64,000 nucleotides of DNA, taken from assembly GCA_963556255.1 (NCBI GenBank), contig OY744613.1, forward strand, positions 34,580,555-34,644,554. Direction: 5' to 3'. Position numbers and translations under genes: made by a program. This DNA is from Allolobophora icterica (taxonomy: Eukaryota; Annelida; Clitellata; Crassiclitellata; Lumbricidae). Positions 1 to 10,981 of the stretch are shown here, piece by piece (the stretch's first letter is position 1; the number at the start of each line of letters is the position of its first letter). The notes beneath the pieces are model-generated. The model had not been told where the DNA came from, ran no database searches, and worked only from the letters and a program-made list of their open reading frames with translations.

Positions 1-36
1 ACTACTGAAACCCGCCACCTGAATTATGCGTGGCCG

Positions 37-360
37 GACAAACTGTCCCCAGATAAAATGTCCCGGATAAAAAGTCCCGGACAAAATGTCTCTAGACAAA
101 ATGTCCCCAGACAAAATGTCTCTAGACAAAATGTCCCCAGACAAAATGTCTCTAGACAAAATGTCCCCAGACAAAATGTCTCTAGACAAAATGTTCCCAG
201 ACAAAATGTCTCTAGACAAAATGTCCCCAGACAAAATGTCTCTAGACAATATGTCCCTAGACAAAATGTCCCTAGACAAAATGTCCCCAGACAAAATGTC
301 CCCAGTGAAAAGGTCTCTAGGCAAGATGTCCCTGTTTGGAGTGTCCTCAGATGATATGTC
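37..360 (+). repeat. 15-bp minisatellite, left arm of element A
   Basis: About 21 units of 15 bp. Two unit types, GACAAAATGTCTCTA and GACAAAATGTCCCCA, alternate through much of the array, giving a 30-bp higher-order period. Units decay toward both ends. Two forward frames are open across the array only because 15 is divisible by three (pentapeptides such as SRQNV and PRQNV), so they are not genes. Confidence 0.9.
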
Positions 361-1015
361 CCAGCAGAGAATAATTATTCCCTAGAAGCTCAGGACTGGC
401 TACTCCAAATGTCTGGGAGCGGGTCATTCTTCGAAGAGGCAATCTTTAATACGTCATTCTTTGACAGATCAATATTTAATAGGAATTCCTTTTTGATATT
501 GTTTATCATATTTAGCCAAAATCTTTGGTAACAAACAGTAAAATTTAATATTCCATATAGAATATGTAGATAGCGTGTCTTTAGACTAGAGTGCTATTCA
601 CAAACGTTTATATTTTGCGTACATGCTATATCGTTAAGCAAAACCTAAAAGTCATTAGGCCTACGTGGTATATACCGAAATAAGTTATCTAACTAATTAG
701 TCGGAAATGTTCTACAAAATTGCAATTGTAGAAGCAAAACTTCACAAAAGCGACTGACACAGTAAAATTTAATTGATATTCCATATAGAATATCAATTAG
801 ATGTCTTTAGACTAGAATGCTACTCACACAAGGTTTATATTTAGCACACATGCTATGTCGTTAAGGTATTTCTTGGGATCCCAATTTCCATGGTCACTGG
901 CAATGGTGAAGAGTGAGCACTGCGTTGATATGCTGGTATTTCTTCTTCTTACGTGGTGCCGGCTGCTCTAAAACCATTTGGCGTCGGAAGATTAACATGG
1001 AATGCTGCTCCATCT

Positions 1016-1182
1016 GGGACTTTTTGTCAAGGGACTTTTTATCCTGGGACATTTTGTTTAGGGACTTTTTTATCCTGGCACTTTTTGTCTGGGGACGTTT
1101 TATCCATAGACTTTGTCTGGGGACTTTTGTCCGGGACAGTATGTCCGGAACATTTTGTCTAGGGACATTTAGTCCTAGTACC
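1016..1182 (-). repeat. 15-bp minisatellite, right arm of element A
   Basis: About 11 diverged copies of the same unit in reverse complement (GGGACATTTTGTCTA and similar). The inverted orientation relative to 37-360 makes the two arms able to pair. Confidence 0.85.
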
Positions 1183-2359
1183 CAGTAGTTTGCATCACGA
1201 ATCAGTCGTTTGTAGAAGGCTTAGCTGGCATCGGTTTGAAAATCTGAATTAACATCATTATGCTTTGGTTAGTTACAGTTCGTCGCAACTGCAGGTAATG
1301 TCGACAAGAAAGTTGGACAGCGTGCAGCAACCGTAACTAGCACAACGAAAGCTTCAAGATTTCTTTGCACGCAAAAGGTCCTGTAAGAGTTGAGTTTTAA
1401 GATTTATTGTTAGGGCAGTAGCAAGGTAACTGAGGCTCTACCAGAAACGCCAAAACCCAATTCCCGAGTGTCATAATAAAAAATGCAAAATTTTCCCAAT
1501 CCCGAAAACATTTTCTGCCAATCGTTCGAAATCCCGAAAACTAGTGTGGAATAGTCGTCAAATTTTCTGAACTCGGAAAATATCTTGAAAGTTACATTTG
1601 CGCAAATAATTTTGTTTACACTTCGAAAATGTAATCGGGGATCATGCGGAAACTCTTTTTCGAGGATTGTTATTTAGTACTTCACTACACATCCAGGCAA
1701 CTATACGCAGTCAGACAGTCTTATTAATATAAACTAATCTTTAGCCTATATACCGTCTAAACTCTAACAGCACTCGAATTTCAGAAAAGAGGCTGAAAAA
1801 TATTATAGAATCCAAATCGGTGAATGATTCAACTGGCAATATGTCAGTCGATGGCGCACATATCGACAGCCGCCCTATACCACAATCATCATCATCAGCT
1901 GACACTTTCGAAACAAACAATCAGGCGGTGGAAGTGAGACCTGAACAGCCCTCTGCCGAGAAATGCAATGACGTTCCACTAGTGTCAAGTGACACCATTT
2001 ATATACTGTTAGGTAACATTTGATCTTAGGTCGCCTGTGGCCACGCCAAAGTTGGATAGAATAGACTGCAGTGGTGTGGTCCCAGAGGAGATATACCTCA
2101 GTAAGTAAGTACTGAGTAACACAGTATTTTGAAGTAATCTTGAAAATGACATCTATGCACTCTGTTATACATAAAAGGAATTTAAAAGATCTGAATGATT
2201 TGGATCTGACCTGCTAACCTTGAGACTTCCAATGGATTTTACTGCGTATAGGCCTCTACTGCAGCACACTGCAGCATCCAATTGATTCAAGCTTGTTACA
2301 AAACCGTTGTTCCGCGCCATCTAGCGGCGGAATTTTGTAAATCAAGCTCCTGCCCCACT
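1183..2359 (+). other. No recognised gene; short Ser-rich ORF at 1820-2023
   Basis: A 67-codon ORF at 1820-2023 follows a plausible acceptor (TTTCAG at about 1780). Its frame is open back to that site, giving about 80 codons that are acidic and Ser/Thr-rich. A fragment near 1341-1385 reads KLQDFFARKRS, which faintly resembles the N-terminus of TTF-finger hAT transposases. I cannot assign either with confidence. The rest of the stretch is AT-rich with no coding signal. Confidence 0.2.
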
Positions 2360-2640
2360 AGATGGTCCTCGGGTTGTTGCAGAGTTCCTGACTGGGTGGC
2401 CGAACTACTCGTCACCAAAGGTCGCGAGTTCAAATCCATAGAAGCCCGTAGGCTTTCTCCGTAATAGGGCCTGAGTTTCGATCGCAACCTCTCACTTCCC
2501 GTAAGGTGTCGCTAGTTTCTATTAATAGGGGTTCTGTTTCCGGAAGTGACATTTAATGCAGACCACTGAGACCAGGCTGGGTTTCGCAGGTAACCGGATG
2601 GGTTGTTACCCTGCGTTTAGCAGAATGATGGTTCGTTCTG
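2360..2640 (+). mobile_element. Possible tRNA-derived SINE
   Basis: A box B-like sequence (GTCGCGAGTTCAAATCC, 2421-2437) lies about 35 bp after a weaker box A-like sequence (TGGGTGGCCGAACTAC). This is the internal RNA polymerase III promoter layout of a SINE head. The following 200 bp have no coding potential. No poly(A) tail or target duplication was found. Confidence 0.4.
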
Positions 2641-2728
2641 AACTCTGTAGGCTAGCTGTTAGATGATACCTCTTGTATGGGGATACCTGGGTCTTACTGA
2701 GAACAGGTGCGAAGAGAGTAGAAAAGTA

Positions 2729-3030
2729 TATTGAGAAAGAGAGGAGTAATTGTATATAAAGTAGGACGGGCATATTGAGAAAGAGAGAAGTATTGTGTAT
2801 AAAGTAGGAAGGGCATATTGAGAAAGAGAGGAGTATTGTGTATAAAGTAGGAAGGGCATATTGAGAAAGAGAGGAGTATTGTGTAAAAGGTAGGAAGGGC
2901 ATATTGAGAAAGAGAGAAGTATTGTGTAAAAGGTAGGAAGGACATATCGAGAGAGAGAGAAGTAGTGTGTAAAAGGTAGGAAGGGCATATCGAGAAAGAG
3001 AGGAGTGTTGTGGTAGAGAGTGAGTCGGGC
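2729..3030 (+). repeat. 43-bp minisatellite, about 7 copies
   Basis: Tandem units of 43 bp centred on CATATTGAGAAAGAGAGGAG, followed by TATTGTGTAWAA and GGTAGGAAGGG. The first and last units are the most diverged. Minus-strand ORFs over the array (Leu/Ser/Tyr-rich) shift frame every unit because 43 is not a multiple of three, which argues against coding use. Confidence 0.88.
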
Positions 3031-5162
3031 GTTAAAGTGGTGACTTGTGGGGAGTGAAGTTCAGTCCGACTTTTAGAGAGTTAATGCGAAGTTCCAAACT
3101 GTGAACTGTTGAAGAAGCGAGGTTTTCAAAGAGACTTTACTGCTGAGAACAAAGAATTGTGCTTTACAAAGTAGTACCGTGCTTTATTGTTCGAACACTT
3201 TAGGTAACAGAAGAATATATAAATTCACTTTAATAGAATCAAACTATCTTTGAGGGAAGCAGCGAGAGGCCTTTATTCATAGACAACGAGTTTTAACGAT
3301 ATATATATGGATACATAAATATATATACATATATATATATATAACAGTCATCATATAATCATGCTATCAATGTTTTATAATAAACTCTAAAACGGATAAA
3401 TCACAACATTGAATCTACCTAACCAGCATCTTGTAATCCATTAGTTATGATTTCACACCTAATCTAACCTCCCAACTCCTGATTCTTGTAGTGACTCGTA
3501 CCCAGAAAAGTTCTCAGGACGAACATTTCTCCAGAGTCCTTCTTTCTTGTGGATCTTTGGCGTTCCACTATCGAACCACTCCAGCCATTCAATGCTCTCG
3601 GATAAGAGTTCAATAAGTCCACTTTTTGGTGAAGTAAAACATCCAAATCGTGGATCGCTGCCTTCGATCGACGATAACTCCGCTCACTTGCGCATTACTC
3701 TTATTGCAACTTGCAAACCGTTCACCGAACTGTAAGTCTGTTACTGAAGGCTTCCTGCACTTCAAAGTCAGACCGACGCTATCATGACAGTCTGAAACGT
3801 TCGATACTTCAACAGATTGAGTTACTACCTCATTCAATCACATCTACGACTCAACGACTGATCTACATGTAGTTCGATTCCTTCGAAAGACCAGGAGCGG
3901 ATGAATTTGCACTCTTCTCTCACGACGACTCGCCATCGTGCAGTCCAAAGTCCAACTGGTTCTCTGCAGCTTAGGCTTTAGTGGCAGCAAACGCATTCAA
4001 AGTGGCAGACTACATCTGCTCCGACGGTTATGATTTGAATTCTCAGTCGTATAGCTCCCTGCTTTACTGTGTAGAGACCAGCACGGCTCACCGTAACCTC
4101 AAATCCTATCTAAGAATTTTATTCTCATGATGCTGCTTTTAGATGCTGGGAAATAATCATAGGCCTATTCTTAACACTATAAAATTATAATTACACACAT
4201 CTACACACATTTAGATAAGATGCAATGCGTAGTTCAGGGACATCGTCACAATACCAGTACTAAATTTATGGTTTTTGAAAGTGAGAAGGAATTGCCAGTT
4301 GGTATGGAAAACTTGAGTTAGCTTGCAACTGCCCATAATAGCCAGTTTTATTGTTATCTCATTTAGGAAAACAGAATCCACCTTGTTGGACTCACGATCA
4401 GAGGTTGAAGTATCAAGCAGACTCTGGCCAATTTGGGCAATCCCGGTTGTGCAGTGTGCCATGTCATCCAGTCTTTAGGGCCAAATCGGTCATTGACAGG
4501 TATGCAGATATGCAGATACAGCTTTTGAAGAAGTGGATAATGGGATTAGTCCAGCCATGCATACGAAGATCTTTGCTAGAAACAAGTTGCATCTCTACGG
4601 ACCATCGGGACTCTGCTAGTCTCAAACAGGCTGCATGAGTTCAACCGGAGTCCGATAGAGAGAAGTTGAAACAGTAACTGTTGAAAACCAAAAACAGTGC
4701 TTAGAAACTGCGTGTAAGGTTTTTTGTACCGTTTATCATATTGATCGGAATAATCGTGCCTTTCTGGATCATCCTGTTTTGATTGAGTTACAGGAATTGA
4801 TTTACTTTAAATGGATAAAGCACAACACCGTCTTAAAACTAGTCGGTCTGCTTTGTTCCATCTTTGCTTACTGAGTTCTTCAAATTGAAAATGTAATGCA
4901 CATTATTTTTTCCGTTGTTATGCTTTAGTATGTTATGCCATTGGCATGTCGATAAAAGCCTAGTCTTTGGTAACATGCTATTTAATGCGTTTCAGTTGAT
5001 GTTTTCGCTTGTAGTTTTTCTGAGTAGCCATTATTAGTTGAAGATTAACCAGATTTGCAAAAATTTGAGATTCACCAATTTAACAATTATATGGCCTCGT
5101 CTATCCTTTTTCCAGTTAATTCGTTCCCAATCCTTGCGTTCATTGATGCTTTTCTTTCTGCT
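3031..5162. other. Intergenic, nothing recognised
   Basis: AT-rich DNA with a short (AT)n tract at about 3297-3345. ORFs of 60-95 codons occur on both strands but overlap one another, lack family motifs and have no splice context I can support. This stretch lies 3' of the receptor gene at 5163-6302. Confidence 0.5.
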
Positions 5163-6302
5163 TCAAGTGATAGTTGCAGTTGTAAATGGTGCAGCAGTGA
5201 TTGAATCCGATCTTCTGCACAACATCTGACGAAGTCCCTTCTTAACAGCTTCGTGTTTCACGGCGTAGATGAACGGATTCAGAGACGTGTTGAGAAAAAT
5301 CATAAACAGCGTCACAAAATAGGGCTCGGACTCCAGTAAGTATCCCATAGTGGCCAGCATGTACCAGATCTGATTAGGAGTCCAGCATACGACAAATGCA
5401 AGGCAGATTCCAATCATTGTAGTTATGACGTTCATTTGGGTCTTGTTAGTTGTCGCCTGTTGGGCCACAGCATCGTTGTCCTGGTGGCCATGGAACACCT
5501 TCATCTGGCCTCTGATCACTGCTAGGATGTGCCAATAACAGTAGATGAACAGCAACAACGACAAAAAATATTGCCAGCTCAGGATGATAATGGCATAGGT
5601 TGTTGCAAACTCTTCAGTCGGCCAGTAAAAGTAGCCGTAACATATTCCATTGGAGATATCAGAGGTCCCGATTCCGGCTATGTTGGTCAGAATTCCGTTG
5701 ATCCAAGTAAGAGGAATCGCCACATAGATCATCCAGTTGCGGAAGTTCTTGCGGTGGGCAATCGGGTGTACGACCTTGAAATACCTCTCTACTGTGATGG
5801 CTCCAACGTTAGCAATCGACCCGGTCAGACCAATGAAGACCAACATGTCGTTGTGTAGGAATGCACACAAAAACCAACCCCATCTACCGGTCAAGCGCAG
5901 TCGCGGAAGTCGCGAGATATACGATACAATGAGGAGAATGCATGAGTAGAGATCCATGGCAACCTGGTTGATAATGAGGAGGTTGGAAGTCTGTGACCGT
6001 AGTTTTGGAGACAGAAGAACGCTCAAGACGAGACCGTTGGCTATGCATCCGATGATTCCTATCAGGATGACGAAGCTGAAGAAGATGAGCATGACGTCAC
6101 TCGCGACCACGACATTCCGATTCGAATCTGTGACATTCGTAAAGTTTCCGGTGACTTCCGTTGATGTTTCAACGTCAGTCACAAATGGACTCGCGTCTGC
6201 CAGCATAGAGCTCGGAAAGTATCTACTTAAATCTAGAAGCAACATAATAGTCAATAACATTTGATAACAATTGTAATCAAAATGTAGGCCTACTACTGAC
6301 AA
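5163..6302 (-). CDS. Class A (rhodopsin-type) G-protein-coupled receptor 1, single exon
   Basis: A 379-residue seven-transmembrane receptor expected at the plasma membrane, coupling to heterotrimeric G proteins; ligand unknown. Hallmarks: N1.50 near residue 89, D2.50 at 117 (NQVAMDL), extracellular cysteines 146 and 221 for the TM3-ECL2 disulfide, ERY at 172-174 closing TM3, W200 in TM4, CWTP at 306-309 in TM6, NPFIY at 342-346 in TM7. The N-terminus has two N-glycosylation sequons (NFT, NVT near 53-58). A hydrophobic stretch at 15-24 could be a signal peptide, so Met15 is an alternative start. The C-tail is short (about 30 residues) and Ser/Thr-rich. It is paralogous to the receptor at 35380-36399 (shared VFIGLTGSI, TQMN.I.TM and NPFIYA motifs). 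The intronless structure fits lineage-expanded invertebrate orphan receptors. Family call is firm; subfamily not resolved. Confidence 0.93.
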   Translation of the reverse strand: MSVVGLHFDYNCYQMLLTIMLLLDLSRYFPSSMLADASPFVTDVETSTEVTGNFTNVTDSNRNVVVASDVMLIFFSFVILIGIIGCIANGLVLSVLLSPKLRSQTSNLLIINQVAMDLYSCILLIVSYISRLPRLRLTGRWGWFLCAFLHNDMLVFIGLTGSIANVGAITVERYFKVVHPIAHRKNFRNWMIYVAIPLTWINGILTNIAGIGTSDISNGICYGYFYWPTEEFATTYAIIILSWQYFLSLLLFIYCYWHILAVIRGQMKVFHGHQDNDAVAQQATTNKTQMNVITTMIGICLAFVVCWTPNQIWYMLATMGYLLESEPYFVTLFMIFLNTSLNPFIYAVKHEAVKKGLRQMLCRRSDSITAAPFTTATIT

Positions 6303-6724
6303 ATATTTGAATAATTTTTAGCGAAGAATTACAACAGCGGAACAATATTTCAATATGCGGTCCTGCAAGAATTATAATAGCGAATGGGAGATCTGGTTGT
6401 TCAGCCAATGCCCAGCAAGACCACGGGTGTTAGAAGTAGGTTCGAGGGTCTTTGATATTCTTAAACCTAAAAAACTATGATGTATGAAATTAAATTGTTA
6501 TTTTTTTCGTAAAAAACCAAAATCAGAAATCTAATTTTTGTGTTTTGTTGTAAATTGCAATTAACGTCACTGTGATTACGATGTTTAAGCAGATTGTCAC
6601 ATAGGCTCGTACTTCCACAATGGCCCAACACAAGTTGTCTTTATTTTTCAAATAGTTCTACCACTTATAATGTAGCAAAGGTCTCCTTTGATTTACGAGG
6701 TTTATTTCTTTTATTACAAATCGT

Positions 6725-6762
6725 TCGACGACTTCGCTGATTGGAATCAGCGAAGTCGTCGA
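6725..6762. repeat. Perfect 18-bp inverted repeat, 2-nt spacer
   Basis: Arms 6725-6742 and 6745-6762 are exact reverse complements (TCGACGACTTCGCTGATT) separated by GG. Confidence 0.95.
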
Positions 6763-7500
6763 CTGACTTTCTCTTCACTTTAGACAGTACACGTCACCGC
6801 TGCCGTGACCATATCCTGTTCCTCTGGTAGGAGTCGCCTTAAACGACCACTGGTACCCCTCAGCTATCGTCCGTGATCAAAACAGGGTTCAAACGTCGAC
6901 ATCGGCGATTTCCGAAGCGAAGAACGTGACACAGATCATAGTTGGCATTCTGTTTAGGTTGACTATATTCATTTGTTCATGAGTCGCCCAACAACTAAAG
7001 AAGTGTTCTCTCTTTAACTTGTGTCGTATTTCGTTTTTTTCTGGTTTACTTTTAATCCCGTGATTTATGGCTGCCCCGCTACGTTGGCTCGTCTTTCATT
7101 ACAAACTTTGTTATTGCTGCTGTAACTCGATTAGTTAGGTCGGTCAGTAAATTCAGTAAATTGGGAGGCGGTTATTAGCCGTTGATCGCATGTTCCTAAG
7201 AAATTCTGATCTGCTTTCAATGACCTCCGTCACCCTTCACAGCCAACATGTTCCTGGAGAGGCTGGCTGCTAAGACCTCATCCACCCGAAGCGGAACCTC
7301 TACTGCTCCACCGCCGGATCATCCACCACCGCCTCTCTGCCCTCCTTGAGATTAAAAGCGTTGAACTACGCTCACTCATTCTATCCTCCGCACCGAAAAA
7401 GTGTGAGCTTCAACCTGTGGCTACGTTTTTGGTGCAGGAACACACGTGATCCGCCCATTCCTTACTATGGTGTGCATTGTGTGCAATTGCTCGATTCGTG

Positions 7501-7563
7501 CAGAAGTGACCGTTTGTGTGAAGTCAGTAGTTGCTACTGACTTAAATCAAACGGTCAATTCTG
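7501..7563. repeat. Imperfect 30-bp inverted repeat, 3-nt spacer
   Basis: Arms 7501-7530 and 7534-7563 match at about 26 of 30 positions around a TTG spacer. The left arm begins CAGAAGTGACCGTTTG. Confidence 0.9.
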
Positions 7564-7569
7564 CACCGG

Positions 7570-7858
7570 GCTCTAAAGCGCGAGGGCCAGGATCCAAGTG
7601 ATCCAACAAATTATCGCCCGATCGCTAATATCGATCGTTTATATCCACGATTCTTGAAAGTATTATTGCTAGGCCTATAATACTTTCATGGTTCCTCGTG
7701 CCACCGCCACAACTAGGCAGCGTCGCGCTTTCTCTGTGGTCTGATCCTCCATCTGGAATGGACGTCCATTTCAGATACGTCTGTTGCCTAGAAATAATTC
7801 GGTCATGTTTCACAAGTTGCTGAAGTCTAGTTTATAGTGCCGTGGTTGGGCTTGAAGC
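7570..7858 (+). mobile_element. Non-LTR retrotransposon fragment (RT start fused to C-terminus), 5' half of a split copy
   Basis: Codons at 7570-7680 read through DPSDPTNYRPIANID, the entry motif of a LINE reverse transcriptase. After a stop, the sequence passes to the extreme C-terminus (VPRATATTRQRR, SSIWNGRPFQIRLLPR, KLLKS), matching the copy at 63381-63935. The reverse-transcriptase core was therefore deleted. A hAT element then inserted at 7859; the LINE resumes at 9855. Confidence 0.75.
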
Positions 7859-9854
7859 CAGGGGCGGCGCCAGACACTTTTTGTAACCAGGGCATAGCCA
7901 GGGCAGTCATGCAAGTAACCAGGGCAGAGGGCGGCGATTCATGGCGAGCGTGGTAGCTGTTTTTCCTGAGACATTCATTGTTTTGTAGGTTGTATATTTT
8001 TCAGCACTGGAGCGATGTTCTTCGGAGTACATGTGTTGGAGAAATGCGTTTGACTTGTTATCCGACCCAGTGCACCTGTTCCAGGCACGAAAACCACTGT
8101 GAATAAACACTTGATCCTTGCGTCGTTCTTGTGATTCTTGCCTGGCTATAGTCATGACAAAATGACGACAATAGAAGCAATAAGCAATAAGTATTCCAAC
8201 CAGCTGTACAGCTTGAACCATGTGTAATTAAATCCCAATTACGTGACTCGGATAGGTTCTTATATACAGTTGCTTTGGGCCATCATCCACTGACTGCGAT
8301 AGATCACTTGGACCGGGTGCGACCGGGTGACAGGACTGAACTTGCACAGGTGGTCCTAGTACGTCATCAGCATGTTCATCGCCAAGCTCGCTATCTTTGT
8401 CACTTTCACTTAAATTAAAATCAATGTGAGAGTCCAAGGTTTGAAAGGATGCGTTGAAAAACAGGACTAGCTTCATCTGTGGCTCCTTCGCATGTCAACT
8501 CGTATTGTGTGTCTACAATCGCCCAACGCAAAAGTATATCGATTTGTCATAGATAAGCCTATTGTATGGATAATTAATGCAGTAATAAGTTTATATGCGT
8601 GGAATGTATGGATGGGATGAACGGGCTCGAACCATATGTATTCATATTTATATGTGCTGCCGTGACTGCAGTGACTGCAACTAGGCCTAAATGGCTATAC
8701 TTTTCAGTATGGATCCTTGTGCATTTGCAAGCTGCCATCCTGTGTGAACTATTTATGGCAGTGATTACAGATTAATGGTTTCTCTCCAGTTAGAATCCTC
8801 ATGTGTTTGCAACTTTGCAATTTGCGGTCATATCATTAGCCTAACTGATTATTGTATTTGCATTCAATTCAATTTCTTCAGTTCAATTCAACTTTATTGA
8901 TCCGAATTCAATGCAAAAGTACAGTAGGCACCAATCGGAATGTAACACTTTCCGGATACAACATTGATTATAAGTTAAACTAAATGGTATTTCTTCTCCA
9001 CTCCAGTAATTGCGGTTAGATATATATGAGTACGCCAAAGTCCTGACAGCCACGTTGTGGTGGGGAATCTATATTATAGGTTGATACTGGTAGCTCTTTC
9101 AAGTTTCAAATGATATTTTTATTAATGAAATTAATTCATTCATTTTATGAATAGAATTGAAAATGCAGATTTGCGTTACTTTAGCAATTTTACGACTATT
9201 TTCACGCAATATGATGCCATAATCACGTACGGTACATTCAGATTAAACGAATAAAGAATCGGGCGGCGACGCCAGGGTGTAAGACGTTGTTTGTTAGGCT
9301 AGCATTTCTACGCTTTGCTTTAAATTACTTACCGTCGTCGGAAGGTAAACGCGGGCGTTTCGGATTCGGTTTCTTCAGATACCGATCCATCCTAACGGTA
9401 TCGATCACTCAAACTTTAAGAATTAAGTAGCAAGATTATCAAGATATCGAATAAAAAATAATTAAAAATTACGATGATCGATGATAATGGATAGACCGCG
9501 TTTTGAGTGACGTCATTGTGTTGAATATTATGACGTTTTCGACTGCGCAGACTCAGAGCGCGGACTTCGGACCCCGATATATATATAAGAAGTCGTTGCT
9601 TCAGACGGAGGGAACAGTTAGTAAGTAATGCTGTTTAGGCAAAGCAGGTCTTTACATTTACATTTAACTCACTCAATATAACGAATTATAGCGCCCATAT
9701 TTTAATATTTTTCTAAGAATATAAAAAATACGCTCCGAACAAATTCTGGACAGGGTAAAAATACTGGCAGGGCAACGACCAGGGCAACGACCAGGGCAGC
9801 GACTTTTTTACCAGGGCATATGCACTGGCTCGCCCTGGTGTAGCGCCGCCTCTG
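7859..9854. mobile_element. hAT transposon, 2.0 kb, inserted in a LINE
   Basis: Terminal inverted repeats CAGGGGCGGCGCCAGACAC (7859) and, read inward from 9854, CAGAGGCGGCGCTACACCA. Flanking 8-bp target duplications are identical: CTTGAAGC at 7851-7858 and 9855-9862. Short termini beginning CAG with an 8-bp duplication are diagnostic of hAT. Several CCAGGGCA motifs lie just inside both ends. A decayed TTF-finger transposase lies on the minus strand (7907-8476), but the catalytic core is missing, so this is a non-autonomous deletion derivative. A TATA-like ATATATATATAAG occurs at about 9577 on the plus strand. Confidence 0.9.
7907..8476 (-). pseudogene. hAT transposase N-terminus with TTF-type zinc finger, broken
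   Basis: Read on the minus strand, 8476-8231 encodes an acidic, Ser-rich leader ending KQLYIRTYPSHVIGI and a stop. A frameshifted segment near 8200 reads WFKLYSWLEY. The frame from 8182 then gives YCFYCRHF, GFRAWNR and HMYSEEHRSS, the Cys/His framework of the TTF zinc finger found in hAT (ZMYM-like) transposases. The RNase H-like catalytic domain is absent. At least one frameshift and stop make it non-functional. Confidence 0.7.
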
Positions 9855-9930
9855 CTTGAAGCGCCTCTGAGTAGGTACCTTAAGGAGGCGCTATATTAAG
9901 TTTTCGAAATGTTGAACGAATGAATGAGAA
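9855..9930 (+). mobile_element. 3' end of the split LINE
   Basis: Resumes the LINE of 7570-7858 after the hAT element: CTTGAAGCGCCTCTGAGTAG, then GGCGCTATATTAAG and a short GAATGAATGA tail, parallel to the 3' end at 63910-64000. Confidence 0.8.
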
Positions 9931-10235
9931 ACATCTTTGACTACCCTTCCTAGAACCTGATTCTGCGGATTATTCAACCTACTGATATTGAAATGAATCC
10001 TGGACCAGTCAGACTTCAAAACCTGAATATTGGCCCAGTGAACATTTCTATATTGTTCTATTCGGAATAAAGTTGCAGATTTACAAGACTTTCAACACAT
10101 ACTGGCTCGTAATGTGACATGGCTTCAATCAACCATTTACTTTTGATATTACTCCTCTAACCCTTTGTATCCAAAATGAGACTCATTGCAGTGGTAAAGA
10201 TGTGGACTTGCTTTTCCATTCGAGCCACCTTATTC
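9931..10235 (+). mobile_element. LINE ORF2 start: 2A-like motif and endonuclease remnant
   Basis: Codons at about 9952-10005 read LILRIIQPTDIEMNPGPV. DxExNPGP is the ribosome-skipping 2A consensus, known from the start of the replicase ORF in some sea urchin and amphioxus non-LTR elements. A stop interrupts soon after (10070). Shifted frames downstream read NKVADLQDFQHILARN and WLQSTI, then ITPLTLCIQNETHCSGKDV, matching the N-terminal part of an APE-type endonuclease. Several frame changes make it a dead copy. Confidence 0.6.
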
Positions 10236-10427
10236 ATTCATTCATTCATTCATTCATTCTGGACATTTATATAGCGCTTCTTCAAGAGACCTACTCAGAG
10301 GCGCTCCCAGCCCAGCCACGGCTAAACAGATAGGTCTTGAGTTGTCGTAAGAAAACAGGTGAATTAACACTTATCACTGCACAGGTTTGAATAGGTCTGT
10401 TTTACCTATACCAATACCCAGGTCATT
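10236..10427 (-). mobile_element. LINE 3' end, antisense, with (TCAT)n tail
   Basis: On the minus strand this reads GAGCGCCTCTGAGTAGGTCT, then GAAGAAGCGCTATATAAATG and (AATG)n, the same 3' terminus as at 63910-64000. The last about 30 bp before element B belong to the inverted duplication with 13465-13718. Confidence 0.65.
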
Positions 10428-10700
10428 GGTGTGCCGACATTTAAACACACGACAGATAATCACGCGACACTTAAACACAGACACCTAAACACACGACAGA
10501 TAAACACATGGACAGATAATCACACGACAGATAAACACATAGACACTTAAACACACGACAGATAAACACATGGACAGATAATCACAGCGACAGATAAACA
10601 CATGGACAGATAATCACAGCGACAGATAAACACATGGACAGATAATCACACGGCAGATAAACACATGGACAGATAATCACAGCGACATATATTAACACGA
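10428..10700 (+). repeat. 16-bp minisatellite, left arm of element B
   Basis: About 16 units of roughly 16 bp, each starting GACA. Alternation of GACAGATAAACACATG and GACAGATAATCACAGC gives a 32-bp period. Some units read GACACTTAAACACAC, close to the unit of element C. Confidence 0.88.
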
Positions 10701-10981
10701 GAATTCCAAACACACGATATATTTTTCCGAATCGGTTAAAAACAAATTAATGAACCTTGATAATCTTGATAATCTGTCTTAAAAACACAAAAATAAGAAA
10801 ATAAGAAAATAATTCCCTTTTAATTATTCAACTAAAAGTAGGCTAATTGATGAATAAGTATACCTACTTTTAAGCTATTGGTGAGGCAGATGAGCTATTG
10901 CTTGCAAAAACTTAAGAACGTTTGCAGCTTAATAGAGACTAACTTGATCTTTGTTGCTGACGATTCGATCTTCTAATGTTT

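Larger units (their letters stand above)
29..1182. mobile_element. Foldback element A with GACA-minisatellite arms (MULE-like)
   Basis: Two tandem-repeat arms face each other: 37-360 (units GACAAAATGTCYCYA) and 1016-1182 (the reverse complement). The right terminus read inward is GGTACTAG followed by GACTAAATGT, matching the GGT-N5-GAC layout of elements B and C. The left terminus CGTGGCCG-GACA has apparently lost the first G. No matching target duplication is seen, so the ends are less certain than for B. The interior (361-1010) has no coding signal. It contains a direct duplication of about 105 bp (536-640 and 760-866, about 224 bp apart). Classification is by analogy with B and C. It could also be a foldback element of another superfamily. 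Confidence 0.65.
6303..7569. other. Upstream region of receptor 1; two snap-back palindromes
   Basis: No coding signal on either strand. The stretch covers the presumed 5' flank of the minus-strand receptor; I see no convincing TATA or initiator. It contains inverted repeats at 6725-6762 and 7501-7563 (listed separately). Confidence 0.5.

Noticed and set aside
37..360. CRISPR-like regular repeats
   Set aside because: Units are contiguous with no unique spacers, and the window is eukaryotic.
58..385. Two 98-99 codon ORFs at the left edge
   Set aside because: They are translations of the 15-bp minisatellite arm of element A in two frames.
1..1189. ACTACTG at position 1 as the inverted partner of CAGTAGT at 1183-1189, moving the ends of element A outward
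   Set aside because: Seven bases at the window edge are weak evidence; the GGT-N5-GAC layout shared with elements B and C places the right end at 1182.
2606..2988. Three overlapping minus-strand ORFs rich in Leu, Ser and Tyr
   Set aside because: Products of the 43-bp minisatellite, shifting frame each unit.
5529..6264. Plus-strand ORFs of 70-109 codons opposite receptor 1
   Set aside because: Antisense shadows of the receptor coding sequence. The same applies to 35774-36160 opposite receptor 2.
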